Assembly (NCBI GenBank): GCA_964345225.1
Contig: CAYFQB010000021.1
Span: forward strand, 1-64,000
Source of the DNA: CAYFQB01 sp964345225
GTDB taxonomy: Bacteria > Nitrospirota > Thermodesulfovibrionia > Thermodesulfovibrionales > UBA6898
Direction of reading: 5' to 3'
Length of the DNA stretch: 64,000 nucleotides
The notes under the pieces were generated by a model, which had not been told where the DNA came from, searched no databases, and saw nothing but the letters and a program-made list of their open reading frames with translations. Both the position numbers and the translations under genes were made by a program. Below, in pieces: positions 52,573 to 60,954 of this stretch (the stretch's first letter is position 1; each line of letters begins with the position of its first letter).

Positions 52573-53144
52573 CTTAGTAAATTATAGCTTATTAAGGAAT
52601 ATCCAGTTGCTTAAAATAAAAACTGTATATGACTTTTAGAGATGAAAATATGAGATTGCTTTCATTATGATTGAACTAAGAATATAAAAAATATGTCGGA
52701 AAATTTAACATTCAATGTTATCAGCCAGATAAAGACTTAAAGAAAATATAATAGAAACAATGAAATAGCAATCATGCATTATAATTGCTTTTTAAAATTA
52801 TGAGGATACATAAAAATCTTTAAATATTAAAATAAATAACTCTAATCTCCTGACTTACAACAGATTTTGCAACTTTAGGTTCAAGACATTTAATATTGAG
52901 CCGATCAGATCTAGTGATATATATCTGTTCGTCCTCCAAAAGATAAACTTTAAAAATATTTTTCTGGCAGAAATTAAAATGGGATATTCATGGCCACCTC
53001 AACTATCGAGTGAAGTCGTTGTTATGAGGAATTGTTAATAATTTGTTGTTATATTGTTAATAATTTTTATGTTTAAATTATTATGTATTATCAAATAATC
53101 ATATAACATATTGTAAAATAATGATTAATTTATTTTAAAAAAAA
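52573..53144. other. Long AT-rich intergenic region upstream of the two-component genes
   Basis: No gene is supported. The sequence is strongly AT-rich, with runs of A and T that could bend DNA, as expected upstream of a sigma-54 promoter where enhancer-binding proteins and IHF act. I see no clear inverted repeat that would define the enhancer site. Confidence 0.5.
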
Positions 53145-53161
53145 CTGGCATTCAATTTGCA
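53145..53161 (+). promoter_or_regulatory. Sigma-54 promoter (-24/-12)
   Basis: CTGGCATTCAATTTGCA matches the consensus YTGGCAC-N5-TTGCW with the invariant GG and GC twelve bases apart. Transcription would start near 53172, about 100 bases before the sensor kinase gene. The next gene but one encodes a sigma-54 activator, so autoregulation is likely. Confidence 0.75.
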
Positions 53162-53274
53162 AAATTTAAAAAAATACAATTTTAATTTAAAACATAATAT
53201 AATTTTAGATAATATAGCTTTAATGCTTTAAAGAACTTGTAAATTAAAAGTTTAGATAACTTTATAATTAAAAA

Positions 53275-54303
53275 TTGGGGGAGAACTTGAAAGGGGACTT
53301 TAGTTTTTCTGTCGATACCAATTTGCGAATTAATTCCTGGGGCAAGAAAATTACCGAATTTAGTGGAAAAACGTCATCTTCTGTACTTGGCAAAAAATAT
53401 TATGAAGTACTTCCAAGGATATTTGTTGAAAATAGAGATGCCATTTCAACGACTATAAAGAATAACAAAGTACTTAATCTTAGAGGATATACAATTAAAT
53501 GTTTCTATGGTAATATTTGCTCTGATATAAGAATCAATCCTTTAAAAACTTCATTCGGTAGAATTAAGGAAGTCAAGGTTACAATTTCTCCCAATTCTTT
53601 ATGTGCAGCATCTGAGAGGCTCAAGAATTCACAGAGACTCATAGACATCGGTAAAATAGCTTCATCACTTGCACACGGAGTAAGAAACCCTTTAAATGCT
53701 ATAAAAGGTTCTGTTGTTTATCTTACTGAGAAGTATGCCAATGAACCAGAACTTATTGAATTCACAAAGATAATGGAGAATGAAATAACACGTCTTGATT
53801 ATTTCATTTCAAGATTTCTCAGTGCATCCTTTTCTGATTTAGAATTATCCATGACAGACGTAAACTCATTGCTTAGAAAAATAGAAATATTTACGTCACT
53901 TCAAATACATATTCATAACTTAAAATCTATTTACGAATATGGGAATATTCCTTCTTTAAAGTTGAATTCTTTTCTTATTGAACAGGCAATTCTGAATGTT
54001 ATAAACAATGCGATAGAGGTTATGCACTCAGGCGGGATACTTACCATAAAAACAGAAGCTGTTGACGTTAATGATGAGGAGTATGTAATTATTAGTATAA
54101 CTGATACAGGCCCCGGAATAAATAAATACAAGATTAATAATATTTCCCATTTTATAGAAGATAATGGGAAAGGTTTTGGTTTGTTTATTACAAGAGAAAT
54201 CCTCCAGTACTGTGGTGGTTATATTGAAATAAAAAGCAGGGAAGGCAAAGGAACTACCGTAAAGTTATATATTCCTGTAAACAGAACAAGAGGATCTAAA
54301 TGA
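53275..54303 (+). CDS. Soluble PAS-type sensor histidine kinase (NtrB/PrsK-like)
   Basis: A 342-residue kinase without membrane segments. Residues 1-105 form a PAS-like domain (FSVDTNLRINSWGKKITEFS near 11-30), 120-190 the HisKA domain with His134 in SLAHGVRNPLNAIKG, and 220-342 the ATPase with NVINNAIEVMHSGG, ISITDTGPGINK and GKGFGLFITREIL. The start is uncertain: TTG 53275 or TTG 53287, the latter preceded by GGGGGAG at short distance. It overlaps the sigma-54 activator gene by four bases, and the pair sits where prsK and prsR stand in XrtA exopolysaccharide loci. Confidence 0.88.
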   Translation: MGENLKGDFSFSVDTNLRINSWGKKITEFSGKTSSSVLGKKYYEVLPRIFVENRDAISTTIKNNKVLNLRGYTIKCFYGNICSDIRINPLKTSFGRIKEVKVTISPNSLCAASERLKNSQRLIDIGKIASSLAHGVRNPLNAIKGSVVYLTEKYANEPELIEFTKIMENEITRLDYFISRFLSASFSDLELSMTDVNSLLRKIEIFTSLQIHIHNLKSIYEYGNIPSLKLNSFLIEQAILNVINNAIEVMHSGGILTIKTEAVDVNDEEYVIISITDTGPGINKYKINNISHFIEDNGKGFGLFITREILQYCGGYIEIKSREGKGTTVKLYIPVNRTRGSK

Positions 54304-55649
54304 ATGGTAACGGTAATATTTTAATCGTAGATGATGAGCCAAATGCTCTCAAGGTTCTATCTGCAATATTATTTGAAGATGGCTATAATGTTTTTGAGTC
54401 AAGATCTGTTGACCGTGCTATCAAAGTAATCGATGAGCATATTGAAAATATTGACGCCATAATAACTGACCTGAAGATGCCTTTTAAGGATGGTTTTGAA
54501 TTTTATGAATATGTTGAAGAAAACTATCCTGATATCCCCGTCATATTTTTAACAGCCTATGGAACAGTAGACTCCGCTGTTAATGCTTTAACCAACGGCG
54601 CATTTTATTACTTTATTAAACCACCTGATTATGTAAAACTCAAGAAGATTATAGCAAGTGCGATAAAACAGCGACGTCTGAAAAGAGAGATTGGAATTTT
54701 GAAAAATAAGCTTTCTAATGAGAATAAACAATATTGTATTAAAGGTAGTGATACTAAAATGCTCAAGATATTTAATACTGTTGATGCAATCAAAAACTCT
54801 ATGAGCAGTGTTCTAATCTGTGGAGAAACTGGTGTTGGAAAAGAGGAGATCGCGAGGCTATTACATTTCACCGGTATAAGAAAAGATAAACCTTTTGTTA
54901 CAGTAAATTGTGCTGCCATACCAAGGGAACTTTTAGAATCAGAACTTTTCGGTTATGAAAAGGGTGCATTTACCGGTGCAATTTCGAAGAGAGTTGGGAA
55001 GTTTGAAGACGCCTCTGGCGGAACGATATTTCTTGATGAAATTGGAGATCTTGAACTTTCTATGCAGGCAAAACTCCTCAGGGTGCTCCAGGAAAAAGAG
55101 ATCGAACGGATTGGAAGTAACAAAAGGATTAAGGTGGACTTCAGGCTTGTATCCTCGACCAATAGTGATCTTAGAAAAAAAGTACAAAATAATAATTTCA
55201 GGGAAGACCTTTTTTACAGGATAAATGTGGTACAGCTAAATATTCCCCCTCTCAGGGATAGGAAAGATGATATTGCCTTACTGGTGTCAGAATTTGCCAG
55301 AGAATTCTGCATGAGAGAGAAAAAGGCTCTCAGTATATCTGACAGAGTAATGAAAATATTCAATAACTACCACTGGCCTGGAAATATAAGGCAGCTTAAA
55401 AATACCGTTGAACGCTTAATTGTACTGACAAGGGGAAATGTTATAACACCATCATATCTTCCTGAGGAATTTAAGTTTGTTAATAAAAGATTTAGTTCTA
55501 CTGAGTCAGTAAAGACATTAAAGGAAATAGAAACTAGTGTAATTAAAGATACGGTCAAGAAATGTAGTGGTAACAAGTCAAAGGCTGCAAAGATGCTCGG
55601 CATCTCGAGAAAGGCTCTTTACAAGAGAGTCAAGGAAGCCCAGCTTTAA
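54300..55649 (+). CDS. NtrC-family sigma-54-dependent response regulator (PrsR-like)
   Basis: A 449-residue activator. Receiver at 1-120: DDE near 11-13, Asp57 in IITDLKMP, Lys in FIKPPD. AAA+ domain at about 145-375: Walker A GETGVGKEE near 178, the sigma-54-contacting GAFTGA at 222-227, Walker B GTIFLDEIGDL near 241. Fis-type helix-turn-helix at the C-terminus (GNKSKAAKMLGISRKALYKR). It should switch on sigma-54 promoters such as those at 53145 and 55992. By position it resembles PrsR of XrtA/PEP-CTERM exopolysaccharide systems. Confidence 0.94.
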   Translation: MNGNGNILIVDDEPNALKVLSAILFEDGYNVFESRSVDRAIKVIDEHIENIDAIITDLKMPFKDGFEFYEYVEENYPDIPVIFLTAYGTVDSAVNALTNGAFYYFIKPPDYVKLKKIIASAIKQRRLKREIGILKNKLSNENKQYCIKGSDTKMLKIFNTVDAIKNSMSSVLICGETGVGKEEIARLLHFTGIRKDKPFVTVNCAAIPRELLESELFGYEKGAFTGAISKRVGKFEDASGGTIFLDEIGDLELSMQAKLLRVLQEKEIERIGSNKRIKVDFRLVSSTNSDLRKKVQNNNFREDLFYRINVVQLNIPPLRDRKDDIALLVSEFAREFCMREKKALSISDRVMKIFNNYHWPGNIRQLKNTVERLIVLTRGNVITPSYLPEEFKFVNKRFSSTESVKTLKEIETSVIKDTVKKCSGNKSKAAKMLGISRKALYKRVKEAQL

Positions 55650-55990
55650 GGAATTGTATCTAAAAGCAACGAAATTTTCATTAGATATCGTGAACTTTAA
55701 TTAGATGTACCCGATAGACACATTTTGCTGATATTTCAGAATCTGATATTCTTAGGCCCTGAACAAGTCGATAAATTTTACAAATTATGTTGTGCTGAAT
55801 TTGATTTAGTATCCATTAAAATCAATATCCAAACATATTCATTGCTACATATTAGTAAGCTAAAGAATCTCGCAAGTACCATTTTAATATACAGTAAAAT
55901 CTTGGTTTAAATTGTTTCTTCTGGATACATAATTGTCCTGCAAAAAAATTAGTGCTGCAGTTTTCCTTTTTAAAAACAGACATTTCTAGA
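55650..55990. other. Intergenic region before the degenerate receiver gene
   Basis: No gene is supported in these AT-rich bases. A 61-codon open frame at 55725 has no ribosome binding site and no recognisable protein. The only signal I trust is the sigma-54 element immediately downstream. Confidence 0.5.
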
Positions 55991-55991
55991 C

Positions 55992-56007
55992 AGGCAATAA
56001 ATTTGCA
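55992..56007 (+). promoter_or_regulatory. Second sigma-54-type promoter
   Basis: AGGCAATAAATTTGCA (55992-56007) has GG and GC at the required twelve-base spacing and TTGCA at -12; the -24 block is weaker (AGGCAA for TGGCAC). The start of transcription would be near 56018, only about six bases before the listed ATG of the next gene. Confidence 0.5.
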
Positions 56008-56023
56008 TTAAGTAAAGGCATCT

Positions 56024-56401
56024 ATGGAGGAAAAAATAATCCTGATAATTGATGAAGACGTATTCTCGCGTATTTGCAGTGCAATCCTTGAGTTTGAGGG
56101 TTACAAAGTAGAGACCTTCACGAATGGTGACAGTTTTGTTGAAAAGATTAACAATAAAGGGTTTGGTCTTGTAATAACCAGTTATCCTTACGGTTCTTTC
56201 TTCTTTGAAGAGTTAAAGATAAGGAACATTCCGACCATAATACTCTGTGACTATATCAACACTAAACTCATCAACATACTTGAGGGCTTTAATAATTCAT
56301 ACTGTATGATAAAACCTCTCAACTATCAAAAACTTAAACGCCTGGTAAGACAACATATGAATGGTGAACTAACTGCCCAGAAAGGATACAAGATTGTATA
56401 G
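56024..56401 (+). CDS. Degenerate receiver (pseudo-receiver) protein
   Basis: A 125-residue receiver fold: ILIIDEDVFSRI at the start keeps the acidic pair, and MIKPLNYQKLKRLV near 93 keeps the Lys-Pro. The phospho-acceptor position in GLVITSYPYGSFF (about 46-58) is Ser, not Asp, so it cannot be phosphorylated normally. It may act as a phosphorylation-independent binding domain in control of the exopolysaccharide genes. ATGGAGG at the start merges start codon and Shine-Dalgarno-like sequence, so the true start may be different. Its 3' end overlaps the remains of prsT. Confidence 0.78.
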   Translation: MEEKIILIIDEDVFSRICSAILEFEGYKVETFTNGDSFVEKINNKGFGLVITSYPYGSFFFEELKIRNIPTIILCDYINTKLINILEGFNNSYCMIKPLNYQKLKRLVRQHMNGELTAQKGYKIV

Positions 56402-56614
56402 AGCACTATTAGCTGTTATAGCAGTATTTGTACTGATATAGACAAGACAAAGTAAGACCTTCTCGAAAAAGGCATCAGATTTATGATCGAGAAGAACAAC
56501 CCCAGAGGTGCTATTGTAGTCTTTAAGAATGCACTTGAGAAAGATCAAAACTTATTAGCGGCGAGGTTTCAGCTTGCAAGGGCTTATTTTCGAACTTGAA
56601 AAGTTAAAAAAGGG
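56394..56614 (+). pseudogene. prsT: Decayed prsT: TPR lipoprotein of XrtA/PEP-CTERM systems
   Basis: A TTG at 56394 opens YRALLAVIAVFVLI, a lipoprotein-leader-like stretch ended by a TAG. In the same frame after the stop come RQSKTFSKK and then NPRGAIVVFKNALEKDQNLL followed by AARFQLARAYF, the first tetratricopeptide repeat of PrsT-like proteins. After AYF the frame shifts: the other frame continues ELEKLKKG. With an early stop, a frameshift and loss of the remaining repeats, the gene is dead. Its place, just after the two-component genes, matches prsT in XrtA clusters. Confidence 0.72.
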
Positions 56615-56627
56615 TTGAGGACTTAAA

Positions 56628-57188
56628 ATGAATACATTTCATGAGAGACATACTTCGAACACCATACATGTAGAGAATTTTAAATCTGATACCCTAAACT
56701 GGTACGCCTTATATGTGAAATCGAGACACGAGTTTGTTACAAATAATGAATTAAGGAGAAAGGGTATAGAGACATTTTTGCCATCAGTAACAAAATTGAG
56801 GCTGTGGAAGGACAGGAGAAAACCAGTGGAATTTCCCCTTTTCCCTGGATATCTGTTTGTTCATATATTTTCTGATCCCGAAGAATTTCTTAAAATTCGC
56901 AAGACAAGAGGTGTCGTAACATTTGTCTCTTTTGTGCCAGGCAATCCAACGCCTGTTATCCCAGAAGAGATAAATTCCCTGAAGCTTATAGTAGAAAGTG
57001 GTCAAGATTTTGATATTTTTCCTCACCTGAAAGAGGGGACAAGGGTCAGGGTAATAAGAGGTCCACTTAGAACTGCAGAGGGGGTTTTACAGAAAAAACA
57101 AGACAATTATATGTTCGTAGTTAATATAGAGATCCTTGGTAGAAGCGTTGGTGTGAAAATCTATGCAAATGATATTGAGAAAGCCTAA
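56628..57188 (+). CDS. NusG-like transcription antiterminator (UpxY/LoaP/RfaH group)
   Basis: A 186-residue specialised NusG paralogue. NGN domain at about 22-125: NWYALYVKSRHEFVTNNEL and FPLFPGYLFVHIF are its hallmarks. A KOW domain follows (EGTRVRVIRGPLRTAEGVL near 134). Members act on one long polysaccharide operon, stopping premature termination. It stands directly upstream of the exopolysaccharide export genes, which fits. Start ATG has GGGTTGAGGAC upstream. Confidence 0.9.
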   Translation: MNTFHERHTSNTIHVENFKSDTLNWYALYVKSRHEFVTNNELRRKGIETFLPSVTKLRLWKDRRKPVEFPLFPGYLFVHIFSDPEEFLKIRKTRGVVTFVSFVPGNPTPVIPEEINSLKLIVESGQDFDIFPHLKEGTRVRVIRGPLRTAEGVLQKKQDNYMFVVNIEILGRSVGVKIYANDIEKA

Positions 57189-57565
57189 ATCACATAGCGC
57201 AAAGGGCAAGGAGTAGTAGGCACTGCAAGGCAAGGAGCAAGGTGCAGGGAGCAGGGCGAAAAAGGCAAAGGACAAAGAGTAAGGAATAAAAAGAACGCTA
57301 TGCGCCAAGCGCTTTGCGCTATGCGAAAAAAGTGGGCAGTAGGGACGACAGACGTAACCTACACACGAAACGGGCCCTGTAAAGTAGAAAAACTTACTTG
57401 AGAGGGCGGGCGTCGTTACTGAATGACGTAACCTTTTACTTCTTAGTTACTTGAATGTGACTGAGAAGGCGGAGCATTACCTTTATAAGGATGATTAAAT
57501 AGTTTTGAGATCTAAAGTAAAAAATAAATCTGGAGTCTAAAAAAATTTAAACAAAAGGAGATCAC
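57189..57565. repeat. Composite repeat region upstream of export genes
   Basis: No gene is seen. Bases 57195-57290 are purine-rich heptads (GCAAGGA, GCAGGGA), 57296-57325 is the CGCTATGCGC palindrome that also occurs at 611-640, and 57344-57444 is a copy of the GTTAC-rich element, sharing ATGACGTAACCTTTTA (57423-57438) exactly with 238-253. AAAAGGAGATCAC before 57566 is the ribosome binding site of the next gene. Any recruitment site for the NusG-like factor would be expected here. Confidence 0.75.
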
Positions 57566-58393
57566 ATGAAAACCAGAGTAATCTTAATATTTTTTATATT
57601 ACTTATAGCAATATATACGGTTTCTGATGTTATTGCAGGACAGAGATATATTATCGGTGATGAGGATGTTCTAAATATATCGGTCTGGGGAAATCGGGAA
57701 TTGACTGTTGAGATCCCGGTAAGGCCGGATGGTATGATATCTGTCCCACTTGTGGGAGATGTAAAGGCTGCAGGTCTTATCCCTCAGGAACTCAAAGAAA
57801 TTCTTGAAAAGGAATACACAAAATTTATTAAGGCGCCAACTGTAAGTGTGATAGTAACTTCCGTGAACAGTTTAAAGGTATTTATACTTGGAGAAGGAGT
57901 ATCAAGAGAAACAGCATCAGGGGTTATAACATTGAGAAGGAATACTACACTTATGCAGCTGCTTGCTCAGCTCGGCTCATTAAATGGCGCTGATTTATAT
58001 AATTCATATGTGTTGAGAGATGGCAAAAAGCTTATTATAGATTTCTATAAGCTGGTAATTAAGGGTGATATCTCACAGGATATACAGCTCAGACCAAATG
58101 ATATAATCTTTATTCCTGACAATTTCGAAAAACGCATCAAGGTTGTCGGGGCTGTTGAGACACCCCGTATCATAAAATACAGAGAAGGTATGACAGCATT
58201 GGACGCTATACTCGACTCAGGCGGTTTTACAGAGTTTGCAAAACAGAATGATGTAGTAATTGTGAGAAAAAATGGCGATGGGGTTCGGAATATTAAGGTG
58301 AGGTTAAAAGACGTGATAAAAAATGGAGATATAAGTAAAGACAAGCCTTTAATGCCGGGAGACCTTGTCATTGTAAAAACCGGTATCTTTTAG
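57566..58393 (+). CDS. Polysaccharide export protein, Wza/EpsA-like (XrtA-type)
   Basis: A 275-residue exported protein. Signal peptide at 1-25 (VILIFFILLIAIYTVSDVIA), then the Poly_export domain (YIIGDEDVLNISVWGNREL near 28-46, VRPDGMISVPLVGDVKAAG near 52-70) and two SLBB domains (near 110-165 and 185-265). No lipobox Cys is present, as in several XrtA-linked exporters. It should form or line the outer-membrane polysaccharide channel. First gene of the export operon. Confidence 0.9.
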   Translation: MKTRVILIFFILLIAIYTVSDVIAGQRYIIGDEDVLNISVWGNRELTVEIPVRPDGMISVPLVGDVKAAGLIPQELKEILEKEYTKFIKAPTVSVIVTSVNSLKVFILGEGVSRETASGVITLRRNTTLMQLLAQLGSLNGADLYNSYVLRDGKKLIIDFYKLVIKGDISQDIQLRPNDIIFIPDNFEKRIKVVGAVETPRIIKYREGMTALDAILDSGGFTEFAKQNDVVIVRKNGDGVRNIKVRLKDVIKNGDISKDKPLMPGDLVIVKTGIF

Positions 58394-58488
58394 TCTTTTA
58401 AGAGTTAAAACTGTGTTATTTGTATCTCTGTGGTTAAAAAACATGTATCTTTAATTTTGGTTGTAGCTTGTTTGGGTTAGAGGGAATT

Positions 58489-60051
58489 ATGCCGGAAAGT
58501 AGCTCATCAGATTTTGATATAAGACATTACTGGTCAATAATACAGAAGAGAAAATATCTTGCCCTCTCGGTTGCACTCGTGGTTATTTCGTTGTTTACAT
58601 GGGGTAGTTTTCTACTGCCCAGGACATATGAGGCGAGTTCTACTGTATTTATTGAAAGGTCCTCTATTATTGACCCTTTAATAGAGGGTGTTGGGGTATA
58701 CGGAAATATCGAAGAAAGGCTGATAAATATCAAGAATGGCGTATTGAGCAGAAAAATTATTGAACGGGTTATAAAAAAGCTTGACCTCGATACTGAAACA
58801 ATAAATAGCAGTCAATATGAGGCCTTAATACAGAGTATCAAGGAGAGATTAAATGTAAATATCGAAGGAAATCGAAGAAATCAGGCTGACTTATTTACAA
58901 TTTCATACAAAGGGAAAGATCCCGAGTTAGTAAGGGACATAGTAAATAAGTTTGTAGATGAGTACATAGAAGAAAACGTAGGTTCAAGGAGGACAGACGT
59001 CTATAGCGCTTATGCGTTTATAAAGAGTCAGCTTGTAGAGTACAAAAGCAAGCTCGAGGAATCTGATAAAGCCATTAGAGAGTTCAGAGAAAAGAATCCT
59101 AACATGGTTCCCCAGAGTGAAACAACACTTCTCAGTAGAATAGAAAGGTTTCAAACTGAAAAGATTGAGTCAGAGATTCAATTGAAAGAACTCACAAGGA
59201 AAAGGGAGAATCTCCAGAAGCAGCTTTCCGGTGAAAAGGAACTTACCATTGCCTTCGTATCCAGTGAAGGCTCGCCCCAGGGACGGCTGAACTACCTGAA
59301 CAACCAGCTTGTAATCTTAATGACCAAATTTACAAAATACCATCCTGATGTAATAAAAGTAAAAAGTGAGATAGAGGAGCTTAAGAGCCAGATAGAGCAA
59401 GCAAAAGATTCACAGGAGGAACCTTTGGGTACAGAGACCGCTGCGATAAACCCCATTTATCAGCAGTTAAGGGAGGAACTTACAAAGACAGATTTCGAGA
59501 TAGAATCTGTCAAGGCAAGGATTAAAGAACTTACCAGACAGCAGCAAGATGCACAGAGAATACTGGGACAAATGCCAAAAGAGCAGGAGGAGTGGGTAAA
59601 GCTTCAGAGGGACAGGAATGTATATCAGAGGCTTTATGACGAACTGTTGCAAAAACAAGAGACCGCCAGAGTTTCAAAAGACCTTGAACTTACTGAAAAG
59701 ACAGGTGCCTTCAGGGTTATTGATCCTGCCGTGCTTCCGCAGGTGCCTGTTTCTCCAAACAGGGTTAAGCTTATTTTGATGGGAATAATGCTGAGTATTG
59801 CTTCAGGATTAGGTGTGGCTATAGGACTTGAATATTTAAGAGATTCTTTCAGAGACGAGGCTTCCATAGAGGAAAGATTAAAGCTTCCGGTACTTGCTAC
59901 AATCCCAAAGATAATTACAGAGGAAGAGAGGCTGTCTGCAAAAATGCTGGACAAAAAGGTCTTCACTGCAGCAGGTATTTATCTCTTTATCATTGGAATT
60001 ATACTGGCAGGGGAATTTCTTTATAGATACATGGGAATAAAGTTCATTTAA
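58489..60051 (+). CDS. Polysaccharide chain-length determinant, Wzz/GumC-like (XrtA-type)
   Basis: A 520-residue inner-membrane protein. TM1 near residues 23-43, a Wzz domain (YEASSTVFIERSSIIDP near 49), a long periplasmic coiled coil (about 170-390, with many Glu/Lys/Gln heptads), the Pro-rich RVIDPAVLPQVPVSPNR near 405 that precedes TM2 (about 424-440), and a C-terminal extension ending in a third hydrophobic helix. It sets chain length together with the tyrosine kinase. ATG 58489 is chosen over TTG 58468 because GAGGGA stands before it. Confidence 0.9.
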   Translation: MPESSSSDFDIRHYWSIIQKRKYLALSVALVVISLFTWGSFLLPRTYEASSTVFIERSSIIDPLIEGVGVYGNIEERLINIKNGVLSRKIIERVIKKLDLDTETINSSQYEALIQSIKERLNVNIEGNRRNQADLFTISYKGKDPELVRDIVNKFVDEYIEENVGSRRTDVYSAYAFIKSQLVEYKSKLEESDKAIREFREKNPNMVPQSETTLLSRIERFQTEKIESEIQLKELTRKRENLQKQLSGEKELTIAFVSSEGSPQGRLNYLNNQLVILMTKFTKYHPDVIKVKSEIEELKSQIEQAKDSQEEPLGTETAAINPIYQQLREELTKTDFEIESVKARIKELTRQQQDAQRILGQMPKEQEEWVKLQRDRNVYQRLYDELLQKQETARVSKDLELTEKTGAFRVIDPAVLPQVPVSPNRVKLILMGIMLSIASGLGVAIGLEYLRDSFRDEASIEERLKLPVLATIPKIITEEERLSAKMLDKKVFTAAGIYLFIIGIILAGEFLYRYMGIKFI

Positions 60052-60075
60052 TTATAAAAGTAGAGGGAATAGAAT

Positions 60076-60954
60076 ATGAGCAGGATTGAGCGTGCATTAG
60101 AGAAAGCAGTCAAGATGAGAGGGTCCGAAAAAGAGGTACTCTCTCAGGAAACAAGCACATCTGAAAACCGGGTTTCTCTGCCCAAATTTGAAGTTGGAGA
60201 TCCTGTTGTAGACAAATCCAGGTTAGACAGACATATAGTCTGCATAACAGAGCCGCGTTCTCCTTCTGCAGAACAATACAGAAAACTCCGGGCAAGGATT
60301 ATCAGTGCCACTGAAAAAGAATTCCTTAATACCATTATGATTGCAAGTTCGGATATAGGTGAGGGCAAATCTATAACAGCACTCAACCTCAGCGTAGCCC
60401 TATCAAATGAGATTGATTATACAGTACTACTTGTGGATGCTGACTTAAGGAACCCTTCGATACATATATACTTGGGTCTTGATCCTCAATATGGCCTTTC
60501 AGATTATCTTGAAGGCAAGGTAGAACTATCGGATATCCTCATTAAAACAGGCATCGGTAAACTAGTTATTTTGCCAGGGGGAAATGTTCCGGAAAATCCA
60601 GCTGAACTTCTATCGTCAGATAAAATGAGCAGTCTTGTGAAGGAGTTAAAGTTCAGACATAAAGATAGATACATAATCTTTGATTCATCACCCATTATTA
60701 CAACAGCAGACACTTTTTCGCTTGGAAAGTATATGGACGGCATAGTACTGGTAATTCAGGAAGGCCGTTCAACTCAGAAGGCATCAATTAAGGCAATTTC
60801 ATTAATGAAGGGGTGGAATATCCTTGGTGTAGTCTTTAATGATGTCCCGGACTATCTTATGCAGGGTCTCTATCCGTACGAATACATTTATGGGGATGCA
60901 CAAGCCAGAAAGAAAATTCATTTCCCGTATATAGGTAAAAGAAAATTTGATTAG
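60076..60954 (+). CDS. Tyrosine autokinase of the CpsD/CapB (BY-kinase) family
   Basis: A 292-residue cytoplasmic kinase. Seen: EQYRKLRARI near 74, Walker A IGEGKSITALNLSVALS near 98-114, Walker A' VLLVDADLRNPS near 121, and a Walker B-like IIFDSSP near 198. The C-terminus carries a tyrosine cluster (YPYEYIYG near 268-275), the usual autophosphorylation site. It lacks its own membrane activator, which is the Wzz-like protein encoded just upstream. Overlaps the next gene by eight bases. Confidence 0.92.
   Translation: MSRIERALEKAVKMRGSEKEVLSQETSTSENRVSLPKFEVGDPVVDKSRLDRHIVCITEPRSPSAEQYRKLRARIISATEKEFLNTIMIASSDIGEGKSITALNLSVALSNEIDYTVLLVDADLRNPSIHIYLGLDPQYGLSDYLEGKVELSDILIKTGIGKLVILPGGNVPENPAELLSSDKMSSLVKELKFRHKDRYIIFDSSPIITTADTFSLGKYMDGIVLVIQEGRSTQKASIKAISLMKGWNILGVVFNDVPDYLMQGLYPYEYIYGDAQARKKIHFPYIGKRKFD

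Noticed and set aside
55725..55910. 61-codon open frame after the NtrC-type gene
   Set aside because: No ribosome binding site and no similarity to any family I know; base composition is that of the surrounding noncoding DNA.
57468..57477. ops element GGCGGAGCAT as a firm feature
   Set aside because: It lacks one base of the ops consensus and has no JUMPstart context, so it is mentioned only in a finding.
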